From positions 1 through 44,869 of the forward strand of contig WRJP01000001.1 of NCBI GenBank assembly GCA_009778535.1: DNA of 44,869 bases, written 5' to 3'. This document shows, piece after piece, positions 6,547-14,916 of this stretch. The position numbers were made by a program, and so were the translations under genes. The notes beneath the pieces are model-generated. The model did no database searches. It was not told the origin of the DNA and saw only the letters and a program-made list of their open reading frames with translations. The DNA is from Propionibacteriaceae bacterium. GTDB taxonomy: Bacteria > Actinomycetota > Actinomycetes > Propionibacteriales > Propionibacteriaceae. How positions within the stretch are numbered: position 1 is the stretch's first letter; each line of letters begins with the position of its first letter.

Positions 6547-7977
6547 TCAGTTCTGCGCAACGGCTGCACATTGGTATGGGGCGAGCATTGCTGCCACCGC
6601 AGCATCAACTCGGGCTGCTACCAGCGTTCCAGCCTCGGTGTGCTCACTGGATACCAACTCACCGTTGCGGTGGATTTGGTCGATGAGATCACCACGGGAG
6701 TATGGAATCAACGCGGCCACTTCGATACCAGCTATCGCAAGTCTTTCGGAAATAGCCTGCTCTAGCGCGTCTATCCCCTCGCCGGTACGCGCAGAGACGA
6801 AAACAGCGTCCGGGAATCGCCCACGCAACGCCAGCAATTGATCGGCTGGAGCTGCATCAGTTTTGTTTACCACCAGCAACTCGGCGACATTTGCCGCGCC
6901 GATTTCATTCAGCACCGTCCGCACCGCGCCGACCTGCCCGAAGGGGTCGGTGTCAGAACCGTCAACGACGTGCAGCAGTAGATCAGCGTCTACCGACTCC
7001 TCTAATGTTGAACGAAAGGCTTCCACCAAATTGTGCGGAAGCGCCCTGATGAAACCCACCGTGTCGGTGAGCGTAAACACCCTGCCATCGGCTGTCGCGG
7101 CGCGTCTTGTCGTAGGGTCGAGCGTGACGAACAGCGCGTTATCAACCATCACACCCGCGCTGGTCAGCCGGTTCAGCAGAGACGACTTTCCAGCATTTGT
7201 GTAGCCTACGAGAGCCGCAGACGGAATTCGATTCTTGCGACGCAACACCCGCTGGGTTGCTCTGGTCTGGTCAAGGTCTCGTAGTTTGCGGCGCAAAACC
7301 GCAATCCGGCTATTTATCCGGCGCCTGTCGATTTCGATTTTGGTCTCACCCGGGCCGCGCCCCCCGATCCCAACGCCGCCAGCAGCACGTCCACCTACCT
7401 GGCGCGAAAGGTTCCCGCCCCAGCCACGCAGTCGATGTCGTAGATACTGCAACTGTGCCATCTCTACTTGAGCTTTACCTTCAGCAGAATGCGCATGCTG
7501 CGCGAAGATGTCTAAGATCAGCGAAGTTCGGTCAATGACTTTCACGCCAATCTGATCTTCCAGATTACGTAGCTGAGCAGGTTCTAGTTCTCCATCACAA
7601 ATGACCGTGTCGGCACCACACTCGCGTACCAGAGTGCGTAATTCCTGCACCTTTCCGCTGCCAACGTAGGTTGCGGAGTCAGGCGACGACCGGCGTTGCA
7701 CTAGTGCATCCAAAACCAGTGAGCCTGCGGTTTCGGCAAGCATCTTTAGCTCCCACATGGCATTGTCTGCATCTTGTTGGCTTCCAACACTCCAGACGCT
7801 CACTAGCACTACACGTTCAAGCTGTAGGTCGCGGTATTCAACTTCGGTGATGTCTGCAACTTGGGTGGACATACCGGCAACGCGGCGCAGACTCAATCGT
7901 TCTTCAAGTTCAAGCTGATCGCCGTCGTAGTCGTCTAGGGCTTGCGGTAGTTGGGTTTGAGAGGTTTTATTACTCAT
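6547..7977 (-). CDS. hflX: Ribosome-associated GTPase HflX
   Basis: The 476-residue protein has the HflX N-terminal domain, the glycine-rich linker (GGRAAGGVGIGGRGPGETKI, about 196-215) and a GTPase domain with G1 GYTNAGKS (258-265), G3 DTVGF (305-309) and G4 NKTD (371-374). HflX splits stalled 70S ribosomes. The frame extends upstream into dapF, but the ATG at 7977 (MSNKTSQ) is preferred. It overlaps the dapF stop by 8 bases and has GGAG upstream. Confidence 0.95.
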   Translation of the reverse strand: MSNKTSQTQLPQALDDYDGDQLELEERLSLRRVAGMSTQVADITEVEYRDLQLERVVLVSVWSVGSQQDADNAMWELKMLAETAGSLVLDALVQRRSSPDSATYVGSGKVQELRTLVRECGADTVICDGELEPAQLRNLEDQIGVKVIDRTSLILDIFAQHAHSAEGKAQVEMAQLQYLRHRLRGWGGNLSRQVGGRAAGGVGIGGRGPGETKIEIDRRRINSRIAVLRRKLRDLDQTRATQRVLRRKNRIPSAALVGYTNAGKSSLLNRLTSAGVMVDNALFVTLDPTTRRAATADGRVFTLTDTVGFIRALPHNLVEAFRSTLEESVDADLLLHVVDGSDTDPFGQVGAVRTVLNEIGAANVAELLVVNKTDAAPADQLLALRGRFPDAVFVSARTGEGIDALEQAISERLAIAGIEVAALIPYSRGDLIDQIHRNGELVSSEHTEAGTLVAARVDAAVAAMLAPYQCAAVAQN

Positions 7978-8797
7978 CAGCAGGCAATCTCCAGCTTCCG
8001 TGCGCCACGATTTCTGCTGACCCAAGCAGGGTGATCTCCTGTCCAAACTTGACGGTCAACTCTCCGCCCGGGACTTCGACAATCACTTCTGGCTGCGAAG
8101 GCCAAACTAGCGTCTGTGCCGCGCAAGCGCTGGCGACGACACCAGAACCACAGGACATTGTTTCGCCTGCCCCACGTTCGTAAACGCGCATTCGCAGACG
8201 GGCAGGACCCACTACCTCTACGAATTCGTGGTTTACGCCATGCGGGAACTGCTCTTTCGATTCCAATATTGGTTCGGTGCTCAAATCCAATGAATCCAAT
8301 ACCACGTCATCGGGCAGGAAGCTGACCAAATGTGGATTCCCAACGTCAACTCCGTGGCTCAATAGCCGGTGCCCACTGCAAATTTGGTACGAAACCTCGC
8401 CGATAACGGCATCGCCCATACTCACCTCGATTAGGCCATCGTCACGCAAGACTCCGGTACTAAGTCCTGCCCTAGTGCCAACCTTGACTTCCGATCCAGC
8501 AGCCAAACCTTCCTCAACAAGGTGAAGCACAAAAAGCCGCAACCCGTTTCCACAAGTTTCTGCCAGCGACCCATCAGAGTTTCGGATGTCCATGAACCAC
8601 ACATCCTGATCGCCGCCCCAATCGGAAATATGCCTGGCTTTCACTGCCCGCAAAACCCCATCTGCCCCAATACCGGCACGACGATGACATATTTTCGACA
8701 CTTCAGCGTCGCTGAGGTGAAGCTGGTCATCGGGGTCAATGCACAGCACGAAATCGTTCAACGTCGCATGTCCTTTAGCGAATTTGATTTCGCGCAT
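7970..8797 (-). CDS. dapF: Diaminopimelate epimerase
   Basis: The 275-residue enzyme converts LL- to meso-diaminopimelate for lysine and peptidoglycan synthesis. The two catalytic cysteines are Cys82 in AETCGNGLR and Cys216 in ETMSCGSGV. The N-terminal block FAKGHATLNDFVL is family-typical. The ATG at 8797 is favoured over 8827 because GAGGG lies about six bases upstream and the family consensus begins at this point. It is first in the dapF-hflX-dinG operon, an order shared in part with mycobacteria. Confidence 0.95.
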   Translation of the reverse strand: MREIKFAKGHATLNDFVLCIDPDDQLHLSDAEVSKICHRRAGIGADGVLRAVKARHISDWGGDQDVWFMDIRNSDGSLAETCGNGLRLFVLHLVEEGLAAGSEVKVGTRAGLSTGVLRDDGLIEVSMGDAVIGEVSYQICSGHRLLSHGVDVGNPHLVSFLPDDVVLDSLDLSTEPILESKEQFPHGVNHEFVEVVGPARLRMRVYERGAGETMSCGSGVVASACAAQTLVWPSQPEVIVEVPGGELTVKFGQEITLLGSAEIVAHGSWRLPADE

Positions 8798-8996
8798 AGT
8801 TTCCCTCTCAGTGGAATCATTTACCATCCCAGCCTACAGGCTCAGTGGTAAGTAACGACTTACGACATGTCCGCACCCGATGTCATTCGTTGCGCCTAGC
8901 TACCGTTTGCAGCAACCTGCTAATTCTTGTCGTTTGAGTGGAGCCTAGGTTCCGTACCGAAATTACAAGAGTAAGCAGGAGCCGTCACCCTTGGGA

Positions 8997-9024
8997 TTTC
9001 GATACTGCCTGCGGCCTACTCAAT
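8997..9024 (+). repeat. REP-like element, copy A1
   Basis: TTTCGATAC, a short GCC-TGC-GGC hairpin, then CTACTCAATC. It shares the border motifs of the other copies in this window and is the shortest and most degenerate of them. Confidence 0.6.
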
Positions 9025-9036
9025 CTGCTAGCGCAG

Positions 9037-9076
9037 TTTCGATACACAAACCTACGGTTTGCACTCAACCAGCAGG
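9037..9076 (+). repeat. REP-like element, copy A2
   Basis: TTTCGATAC is followed by a hairpin CAAACC (9047-9052), loop TAC and GGTTTG (9056-9061), then ACTCAACCAGCAGG. The last 13 bases, CTCAACCAGCAGG, recur exactly in copy C at 25808-25820. Confidence 0.75.
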
Positions 9077-9103
9077 AGTGGCGGTAATCAGCTCATTCAT
9101 GTC

Positions 9104-9139
9104 GATTGAGTGTCGGTCGCAGGCCGACGTATCGAAATC
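9104..9139 (-). repeat. REP-like element, copy A3 (inverted)
   Basis: Read on the minus strand: GATTTCGATAC, hairpin GTCGG/CCGAC (arms 9124-9128 and 9112-9116), then ACTCAATC. It is inverted relative to A1 and A2, so this locus has the head-to-head layout common in REP clusters. Confidence 0.75.
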
Positions 9140-9171
9140 ACAAGTGAGGGCAGAGGTCTCAGCTCTGGGTT

Positions 9172-11982
9172 TCACTCGAAATGCTTAACGACTAAGTTGC
9201 GGTCTCCATAGGCATTGTCAATACGTGCCACCGGTGGCCAGTATTTGTCTTTACCCCCAGTTGTAATCGGACCTGGATGTACGCCAGCAGGGAAAGCCGC
9301 CTGTTCGCGTGAATATGGGTGAGGCCAACCGTCTTTGACGACTTCCCACGCCAGATGGGGCGCATTATGAAGCGGGTTGTCGTCAACCGGATGTACCCCA
9401 GCGGCTACTTGGTCGATTTCTGCACGAATCGCCAGCATCGCGTCAATGAACCTGTCCAACTCGGACAATGATTCTGATTCAGTCGGCTCAACCATTAAAG
9501 TCCCCGACACCGGGAAACTCATGGTCGGAGCATGGAAACCGTAGTCAATCAAGCGTTTCGCCACATCGTCGACGCTAACTCCAGTTTGCTTGGTGAGCGG
9601 ACGCAAGTCGATGATGCATTCATGAGCGACCAAGCCGCTGGCTCCAGTGTAAAGAATTGGATAAGCCTCACCAAGACCAGCTGCCAGGTAATTCGCCTTC
9701 AAAACCGCCATTTGTGACGCCAGCCGCAATCCCACAGCACCGGTCATGTGAATATAGAAATACGAGATGGGCAAGATTCCTGCCGAGCCGAAAGGCGCTC
9801 CGGCAACTGCACCGGCGCTACCTTGGGGGCTAGGCAAAAATGGTGCTAGGTGTTTGCGCACCGCTACCGGCCCCACACCAGGACCACCGCCGCCATGCGG
9901 CATGGCAAACGTCTTGTGGAGGTTGAGGTGACTCACATCCGCACCGAAATGGCCAGGTTTTGCCAGCCCCATCAGTGCATTGAAATTTGCCCCATCGACG
10001 AATACCTGCCCGCCGGCAGCGTGCACCATTTCGCACACTTTGGTGATGCCCGATTCAAATACGCCGTGCGTCGAAGGATAGGTGACCATAATCGCCGCTA
10101 ACTGTTCTTGATGGGCAGTGATCTTGGCTGCCAGATCGGTCATGTCGATAGACCCATCAGGTGCCGTAGCCACCTGCATCACTTTCAGTCCAGCCATCGC
10201 TGCTGAAGCTGCATTCGTGCCGTGCGCCGACTCAGGAATCAGACAAATGTCGCGCTGGTGTTGGCCATTGGCTTTGTGCCAACCCATGATCGCCAACAGT
10301 CCGGCATACTCCCCCTGGCTGCCCGCATTGGGTTGCACGCAAACCTCGTCATAGCCGGTGATGGCCGCCAACCATTCGCATAACTGCGTGATCAACCTCT
10401 GATAGCCGCCGTCATCGCCAGTTGCCAGCGGATGCAAGTCGGCAAAACCGGAATAGCTGATGGTCTCCATAGCTGCGGCTGGGTTGGCTTTCATGGTGCA
10501 CGATCCGAGCGGAATCATGCCGCGATCTAGTGCGTAGTCACGATCTTGCAGCGTCCGCAGGTAGCGCATGAATTCGGTTTCGTCGTTATAGGAGTTGAAG
10601 ACCTTTTGGGTACAGAACGGCTCTGTTCGCGAATGCCCAGCCAAATCGAAGTCAATACCAGCTTCAGCCTCGTTTGCCTGCGCAAAGGGTTGAAACACTT
10701 CCAAAAGCTGTTCCGCCTCAGCAGACGTGAAGTCTTCCCCAATCGAAATGCCAACCCAATCATTGTCTAGGTTTAGTAGCAGAAATCCTGCCTGCCTCGC
10801 ATTTTCAACTATCTGTTGCGCCTGACCAATGGCTCGTACCCGCAGCGTGTCGAAGAATGAATGACTCCCCAACTCAAAACCAAGTCCTACCAAAGCAGTA
10901 GCCAACTCCACCGCACTTTGATGAATCGAGGTAGCGATCTGCGCCAGTCCTGCCGCACCGTGCCATACGGCGTAGCTTGCGGCAGCCACGGCCATTAGCA
11001 CTTGCGAAGTGCAGATATTACTTGTCGCTCTCTCTCTGCGAATGTGCTGCTCCCTGGTTTGTAAAGCCAACCGGTATGCATCGGTTCCCAGGCGATCTTT
11101 GGAGAGCCCTACCAGACGACCTGGCAGTTGCCGCTCCAAACCTTCGCGTACTGCAATATACCCAGCATGCGGACCACCGAAATACATAGGCAGCCCGAAA
11201 CGTTGTACCGATCCAACGACGATGTCGGCACCCCAGTCGGCAGGAGCATTGAGTAGGGTAAGTGCCAGCGGATCACATGCCGCTATGACCAGCGCACCGC
11301 GCTCGTGGGCAGCATCAGCTATGGCCTGCAATTCGGTCAATTTTCGGATGCGGCCGTTGGCGCCTGGAATTTGCAGCACGATTGCACATAGTTCTCCAGC
11401 GCCTTGAGCTGCTATTCGATCTTGAATGCTGTGCCAATCGTCTGCGGTGACCAGCTCGATGCCCCAAGCTGAACTCCTGGTAGCGACTACTGCCGCCGAT
11501 TGCGGGAATAAATCCTCATCAAGAATCACCGTCGCTGCGGACTTCACAACCCTTCTTGCCAGCGCCACAGCTTCGGCAACGGCGGTAGCTTCATCCAAGA
11601 GACTCGCCCCTGCGATAGGAAGGCCGGTCAATTCTGAAATCAGAGTCTGGAAAGTCATTAACGCTTCCAAGCGTCCTTGACTGATTTCGGGTTGATACGG
11701 GGTATATGCGGTGTACCAAGCTGGATTTTCCAAAATGTTGCGTCGAATCGGTGCCGGGGTGATCGTACCGGAATAACCCATCCCTAGCAGCGAACGTTTG
11801 ATGTTGTTCTGCCCGGCCAACTCCAACAACCGCTGCCGAGTCGCTTCGGCAGAATGTGGAGTAGGTAAGCCTTTATCCCAACCGCTTTCGACTGCAATCT
11901 GGCTCGGAATCGCCGCAGCTGTCAACTCGTCAAGGCTGGCATATCCCAGCACATCCAACATCGCCGAAATCTCATTATTCAT
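9172..11982 (-). CDS. gcvP: Glycine dehydrogenase (decarboxylating), glycine cleavage P-protein
   Basis: The 936-residue length is normal for a fused P-protein with both halves. The pyridoxal phosphate lysine is Lys690 in HLNLHKTFAMPHGGGGPG. Other family blocks include RRNILENPAWYTAYTPYQ, PLGSCTMKANPAAAM and CVQPNAGSQGEYAGL. It decarboxylates glycine and passes the aminomethyl group to lipoyl-GcvH. AGGTGG upstream supports the ATG at 11982. gcvH lies about 2.5 kb upstream on the same strand; gcvT and lpd are not in the window. No glycine riboswitch was recognised upstream. Confidence 0.97.
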   Translation of the reverse strand: MNNEISAMLDVLGYASLDELTAAAIPSQIAVESGWDKGLPTPHSAEATRQRLLELAGQNNIKRSLLGMGYSGTITPAPIRRNILENPAWYTAYTPYQPEISQGRLEALMTFQTLISELTGLPIAGASLLDEATAVAEAVALARRVVKSAATVILDEDLFPQSAAVVATRSSAWGIELVTADDWHSIQDRIAAQGAGELCAIVLQIPGANGRIRKLTELQAIADAAHERGALVIAACDPLALTLLNAPADWGADIVVGSVQRFGLPMYFGGPHAGYIAVREGLERQLPGRLVGLSKDRLGTDAYRLALQTREQHIRRERATSNICTSQVLMAVAAASYAVWHGAAGLAQIATSIHQSAVELATALVGLGFELGSHSFFDTLRVRAIGQAQQIVENARQAGFLLLNLDNDWVGISIGEDFTSAEAEQLLEVFQPFAQANEAEAGIDFDLAGHSRTEPFCTQKVFNSYNDETEFMRYLRTLQDRDYALDRGMIPLGSCTMKANPAAAMETISYSGFADLHPLATGDDGGYQRLITQLCEWLAAITGYDEVCVQPNAGSQGEYAGLLAIMGWHKANGQHQRDICLIPESAHGTNAASAAMAGLKVMQVATAPDGSIDMTDLAAKITAHQEQLAAIMVTYPSTHGVFESGITKVCEMVHAAGGQVFVDGANFNALMGLAKPGHFGADVSHLNLHKTFAMPHGGGGPGVGPVAVRKHLAPFLPSPQGSAGAVAGAPFGSAGILPISYFYIHMTGAVGLRLASQMAVLKANYLAAGLGEAYPILYTGASGLVAHECIIDLRPLTKQTGVSVDDVAKRLIDYGFHAPTMSFPVSGTLMVEPTESESLSELDRFIDAMLAIRAEIDQVAAGVHPVDDNPLHNAPHLAWEVVKDGWPHPYSREQAAFPAGVHPGPITTGGKDKYWPPVARIDNAYGDRNLVVKHFE

Positions 11983-12056
11983 ATCAACACCACCTGTTCA
12001 TTCCACGTCATCTTATGGCATGCCAACCGGAATTTCTCATCGGTTGAATGTTCTGG

Positions 12057-12165
12057 ATTCTGCGAGCGGGAGCCGCAGAATGACAGAAATGGTGTGAATC
12101 AGTCACGAAATTTCGGCACTCAGTCATCTGGTCGCGCTGCGCGCGGCAGACGCCGCAGAATGACA
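12057..12165. repeat. Second palindromic repeat family, two copies
   Basis: Copy one is a perfect 8-bp hairpin: ATTCTGCG (12057-12064), loop of nine, CGCAGAAT (12074-12081). The string CCGCAGAATGACA at 12073-12085 recurs exactly at 12153-12165 behind a GC-rich stem region (CGCGCTGCGCGCG). The copies fill the intergenic region between ygbA and gcvP. The border TGTCATTCTGCGG differs from the TTTCGATAC family elsewhere in the window. Confidence 0.65.
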
Positions 12166-12249
12166 AAAAGAGGACTATCCCCAATTCGTCATACTGCACG
12201 CTAGTTGCAGTATCCATATCCCGAATGCTCCATCGCAGTATCCACAACC

Positions 12250-12606
12250 CTAACGCTTAGTAAGATGTCGGATGGCGGCGATGGGGTGCCTTTTTAGCAT
12301 TCGTGAGCCGGCATAACGCATGACTTCGCGAATGGCTGCCCGTTGTTCGGGGCTGAAACAATGGTTACCGCAAGCCTCGCAGGTTGTTTTAGCCTCCATT
12401 GTGCGGCACTGATCGGTGCGTTTTACCGCGTATGTATCAAGAAAAAGGCACTCGGGGCACACGACTTCACCGCAATACGCGAGCTTTTCACAAACCGCTG
12501 CATCATGATGGTCTTTACAAAAAATCGCCACCATCTGCGAAATAGTTCTTTTCTCGCGCAAACGCTTTTTGTGAACCTTCGGAGAATCCGCCACAGTGCG
12601 CACCAT
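12250..12606 (-). CDS. ygbA: YgbA-family protein (PF11756, nitrous oxide-stimulated promoter family)
   Basis: The 118-residue cysteine-rich protein matches the YgbA pattern from memory: REKRTISQMVAIFCKDHH, CPECLFLDTYAVKRTDQCR, KTTCEACGNHCFSPEQRAAI and VMRYAGSRMLKRHPI. Cysteines come as C-x2-C type pairs plus CGNHC, suggesting a metal or Fe-S site. In enterobacteria ygbA belongs to the NsrR nitric-oxide stress regulon, and its biochemical role is not known to me. It starts 30 bases after the upstream MerR-type gene and is probably co-transcribed. The ATG at 12606 lacks a clear ribosome-binding site. Confidence 0.85.
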   Translation of the reverse strand: MVRTVADSPKVHKKRLREKRTISQMVAIFCKDHHDAAVCEKLAYCGEVVCPECLFLDTYAVKRTDQCRTMEAKTTCEACGNHCFSPEQRAAIREVMRYAGSRMLKRHPIAAIRHLTKR

Positions 12607-12635
12607 TCAAAACACCGAACAAAGATGCAAAAGAG

Positions 12636-13175
12636 CTAGACGGCCTTGGACTGGCGGCGTTGCGCTAATTCGTCACCCAGACCGGATACCAGCGGGGCAG
12701 CTTCGGCCTTTTGGGTTGGAAGAATAGCCAAGGTTCCTTCAATGTCGCGCCAAACGCTTCCAAGTGCTATCCCAAACATGCCTTGACCGCCTTTGAGTAG
12801 ATCGACCACTTCGTCGTCACTAACGCATTCGTATACCGAAACCCCGTCGCTCATTAACGTAATCGAAGTGATGTCCTCCACACCACGATTGCGCAGGTGG
12901 TCAACGGCCGTTCGGATTTGCTGCAAAGAGATTCCGGCATCAATGAGCCGCTTAATGACCTTTAGTAGCAGCAAATCCCGAAAACTGTAGAGGCGTTGCG
13001 TCCCAGAACCTTCAGCAATGCGAATCTCAGGTACTACCAACCCAGTGCGTGCCCAGTAATCCAGTTGACGATACGTTATGTCGGCTGCATTGCAAGCAAC
13101 TGGCCCGCGAAAACCGAGGTCAGTCGGCATGGGAGAAAAATCACCTTCAAACAAGCTGTCCTGCTGTGGGTTCAT
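12636..13175 (-). CDS. MerR-family transcriptional regulator (Rv1830-like)
   Basis: The 179-residue protein has a MerR winged helix (ITYRQLDYWARTGLVVPEIR, about residues 34-53) and RLYSFRDLLLLKVIKRLIDAGISL. The C-terminal region (SDGVSVYECVSDDEVVDLLKGGQGMFGIAL) is typical of the actinobacterial Rv1830 family. In Mycobacterium it lies in the gcvH-garA-ftsR-DUF151-MerR cluster, and the same order holds here except that DUF151 is absent. The target genes cannot be told from sequence. Confidence 0.9.
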   Translation of the reverse strand: MNPQQDSLFEGDFSPMPTDLGFRGPVACNAADITYRQLDYWARTGLVVPEIRIAEGSGTQRLYSFRDLLLLKVIKRLIDAGISLQQIRTAVDHLRNRGVEDITSITLMSDGVSVYECVSDDEVVDLLKGGQGMFGIALGSVWRDIEGTLAILPTQKAEAAPLVSGLGDELAQRRQSKAV

Positions 13176-13310
13176 TAGAGTCCTCGCTTACTTTCCCCTC
13201 AGACGTTATTCTGAATCCTCCCCGCCGGTCAACGACACGCCGCAGTAATTCTTTGCCCGCAACAAGTCTCAACTCTCGCTAAAGAGTCACCGCCGCAATC
13301 TCAGAACTGT

Positions 13311-13979
13311 TCATTGCGACAAATTCATGCGCAAGATAGCCGCGTGTGCATGCAATACGAGTTGCATAATCTCACTGGGTATCTGTTGCGCTGTTGGATT
13401 ACGCCGCAGATAAGGGGTAACCGCTTGCTCGATCAATCCGACTTCACGTTCGGCAGCTTGCTTTATCACTCGCAGGTGACGGGCATCCATCCCAAACGGT
13501 GCAAGTTTACGCACGATCACTGCAATAGTGAGTTGATCTCTGCCGTAGTACACAGTGCCGCGTCGCGGTGCAATCAAACCGGAGCGTTCCAACTCAGACA
13601 TGGCGCTTTCACTCAAACCACTGACCTTCAAAAGGTCGCGCCGCGTCATTCGAATAGCACGTTTAGGAGGGGCGCTCCTGGTGGGAACTATATCCTCAGA
13701 GGCATTTCGGCTATCGCTGTTCGGTTGATCTCCACGATCCATCGAATCGAGGTTATCTTTAATCACCTTAAGCGGGAGATAGTGATTCTTCTGGGCATCT
13801 AATACGTAACGCAGCCGCTCAATGTCGCTATCACGGTAGCGTCTGTACCCAGACGGAGCGCGTTCCGGCGAGATTAACCCTTCGGCTTCCAAGAAACGAA
13901 TCTTGGAAATCGTGACATCCGGATACTCGGTTTTCAGCATGGCCATGACTTGACCGATACTGCGCAACCCTATGGCCAT
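13311..13979 (-). CDS. ftsR: MerR-like regulator FtsR (Rv1828 family)
   Basis: The 222-residue protein has an N-terminal MerR helix-turn-helix (RSIGQVMAMLKTEYPDVTIS then KIRFLEAEGLISPERAPSGYRR) and a second winged-helix-like C-terminal part (RRDLLKVSGLSESAMSELER). FtsR activates ftsZ in Corynebacterium, and the mycobacterial Rv1828 is its orthologue. It follows the FHA gene by 8 bases, the conserved actinobacterial arrangement. The start at 13979 fits the family, but the ribosome-binding site is weak. Confidence 0.92.
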   Translation of the reverse strand: MAIGLRSIGQVMAMLKTEYPDVTISKIRFLEAEGLISPERAPSGYRRYRDSDIERLRYVLDAQKNHYLPLKVIKDNLDSMDRGDQPNSDSRNASEDIVPTRSAPPKRAIRMTRRDLLKVSGLSESAMSELERSGLIAPRRGTVYYGRDQLTIAVIVRKLAPFGMDARHLRVIKQAAEREVGLIEQAVTPYLRRNPTAQQIPSEIMQLVLHAHAAILRMNLSQ

Positions 13980-13987
13980 GACTTGCT

Positions 13988-14461
13988 TTACCGATTCTCG
14001 AAAAAGGTCATCCGGTATTTGCCGATTTGCACGCTATCCCCGCGGCGCAAAGCAACTTCTCCATCGATGAGGGTGTTGTTCACATATGTGCCATTGAGAG
14101 AGTTCTCATCTTGCAACCAGACGTACCCATCCCGCTTGGTGAAGCGAGCATGATGGCGCGAAACTGTCACATCGTCAAGGAAAATATCGCAGCGCGGGTG
14201 CCGTCCGACAACTGTCACAGCACCAGCTAGAAGAAAACGCTCTCCGGTGTGGGTTCCACGCACGACCATCAGCATTGCAGACCCCTGGGGCAACTCGTCG
14301 ATAGCAGCCTCGGCTTCTTGATTCAGCCCATCCAAACTACCTTCGTCAAACATCGAAATAGTCCCAGTGGTATCACCAGTCAGCTTTCCTAAACTGGCCT
14401 CACAATGCGGACAGAAGTTCTTGGCTTCTGTGACCTCATTGCCGCAAACTGGACAGATCAT
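13988..14461 (-). CDS. garA: FHA-domain regulator GarA/OdhI type with N-terminal zinc ribbon
   Basis: The 157-residue protein has a C-terminal FHA domain (about 60-155) with key residues in VVGRHPRCDIFLDDVTVSRH and SLNGTYVN, and PQGSAMLMVVRG as in GarA. Residues 30-34 (DTTGT) align with the phosphothreonine motif ETTS of GarA/OdhI, which Ser/Thr kinases modify to switch control of 2-oxoglutarate dehydrogenase and glutamate metabolism. Residues 3-20 form a zinc ribbon (Cys3, Cys6, Cys17, Cys20) not present in mycobacterial GarA. The ATG at 14461 has AGGAGGTGA six bases upstream; TTG 14464 is too close. Confidence 0.9.
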   Translation of the reverse strand: MICPVCGNEVTEAKNFCPHCEASLGKLTGDTTGTISMFDEGSLDGLNQEAEAAIDELPQGSAMLMVVRGTHTGERFLLAGAVTVVGRHPRCDIFLDDVTVSRHHARFTKRDGYVWLQDENSLNGTYVNNTLIDGEVALRRGDSVQIGKYRMTFFENR

Positions 14462-14483
14462 CAATCACCTCCTGATCTGCAAC

Positions 14484-14864
14484 TCAATCGGCTGCGATTT
14501 TTTGGTACTCCTGTGAGTCAAGTAGCTCTTCCAACTCCTCAGGTTGCGTTATTGACACCTCAAATAGCCAGCCGTCACCGTATGGGTCAGCATTGATAGT
14601 CTCGGGCGCAGTCTGAAGGATTTCGTTTACCGCAGTGACGACCCCTGAAACCGGCGAATACACCTCGGAAACGCTCTTTGTTGACTCTAGTTCAGCGATA
14701 GAGTCGCCAGCATTAACCTCATCTCCAGGTTTGGGTAGAGAAGCGTAGACGATGTCTGACAAAGCATCGGCTGCATATTGCGTAATGCCAACCCTTGCTG
14801 TTTGATCTGACCCCACTCGTAACCATTCGTGTTCTTCGGAATACATTAGATCGTCTGGGTACAC
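14484..14864 (-). CDS. gcvH: Glycine cleavage system H protein
   Basis: The 126-residue lipoyl carrier has the lipoylation site Lys63 in AELESTKSVSEVYSPVSG. The N-terminal YSEEHEWLRV is typical. It shuttles the aminomethyl group from GcvP. The GTG at 14864 has AGGAG seven bases upstream and is preferred to the internal ATG. It heads the gcvH-garA-ftsR series, as in mycobacteria. Confidence 0.97.
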   Translation of the reverse strand: MYPDDLMYSEEHEWLRVGSDQTARVGITQYAADALSDIVYASLPKPGDEVNAGDSIAELESTKSVSEVYSPVSGVVTAVNEILQTAPETINADPYGDGWLFEVSITQPEELEELLDSQEYQKIAAD

Positions 14865-14916
14865 TGTTCCGCTCCTGGTCTCTTAACTTGACGGTTATAG
14901 TTCTACAATAGTCCTC

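Larger units (their letters stand above)
8798..9171. other. Intergenic region between dapF and gcvP: small palindrome plus a REP cluster
   Basis: No coding frame is credible in these 374 bases. A 16-base inverted repeat, GTAAGTAACGACTTAC, lies at 8848-8863 ahead of dapF and could be an operator or transcript hairpin. The gcvP-proximal half, 8997-9139, is filled by three REP-like elements listed separately. The dapF promoter must be here but no convincing -35/-10 pair was seen. Confidence 0.6.

Noticed and set aside
8997..9139. CRISPR-like array
   Set aside because: Repeats differ in orientation and stem sequence and lack regular spacers, so they fit REP-type palindromes instead.
11983..12249. 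Possible glycine riboswitch ahead of gcvP
   Set aside because: The conserved glycine aptamer cores were not found. The region is taken up by palindromic repeats.
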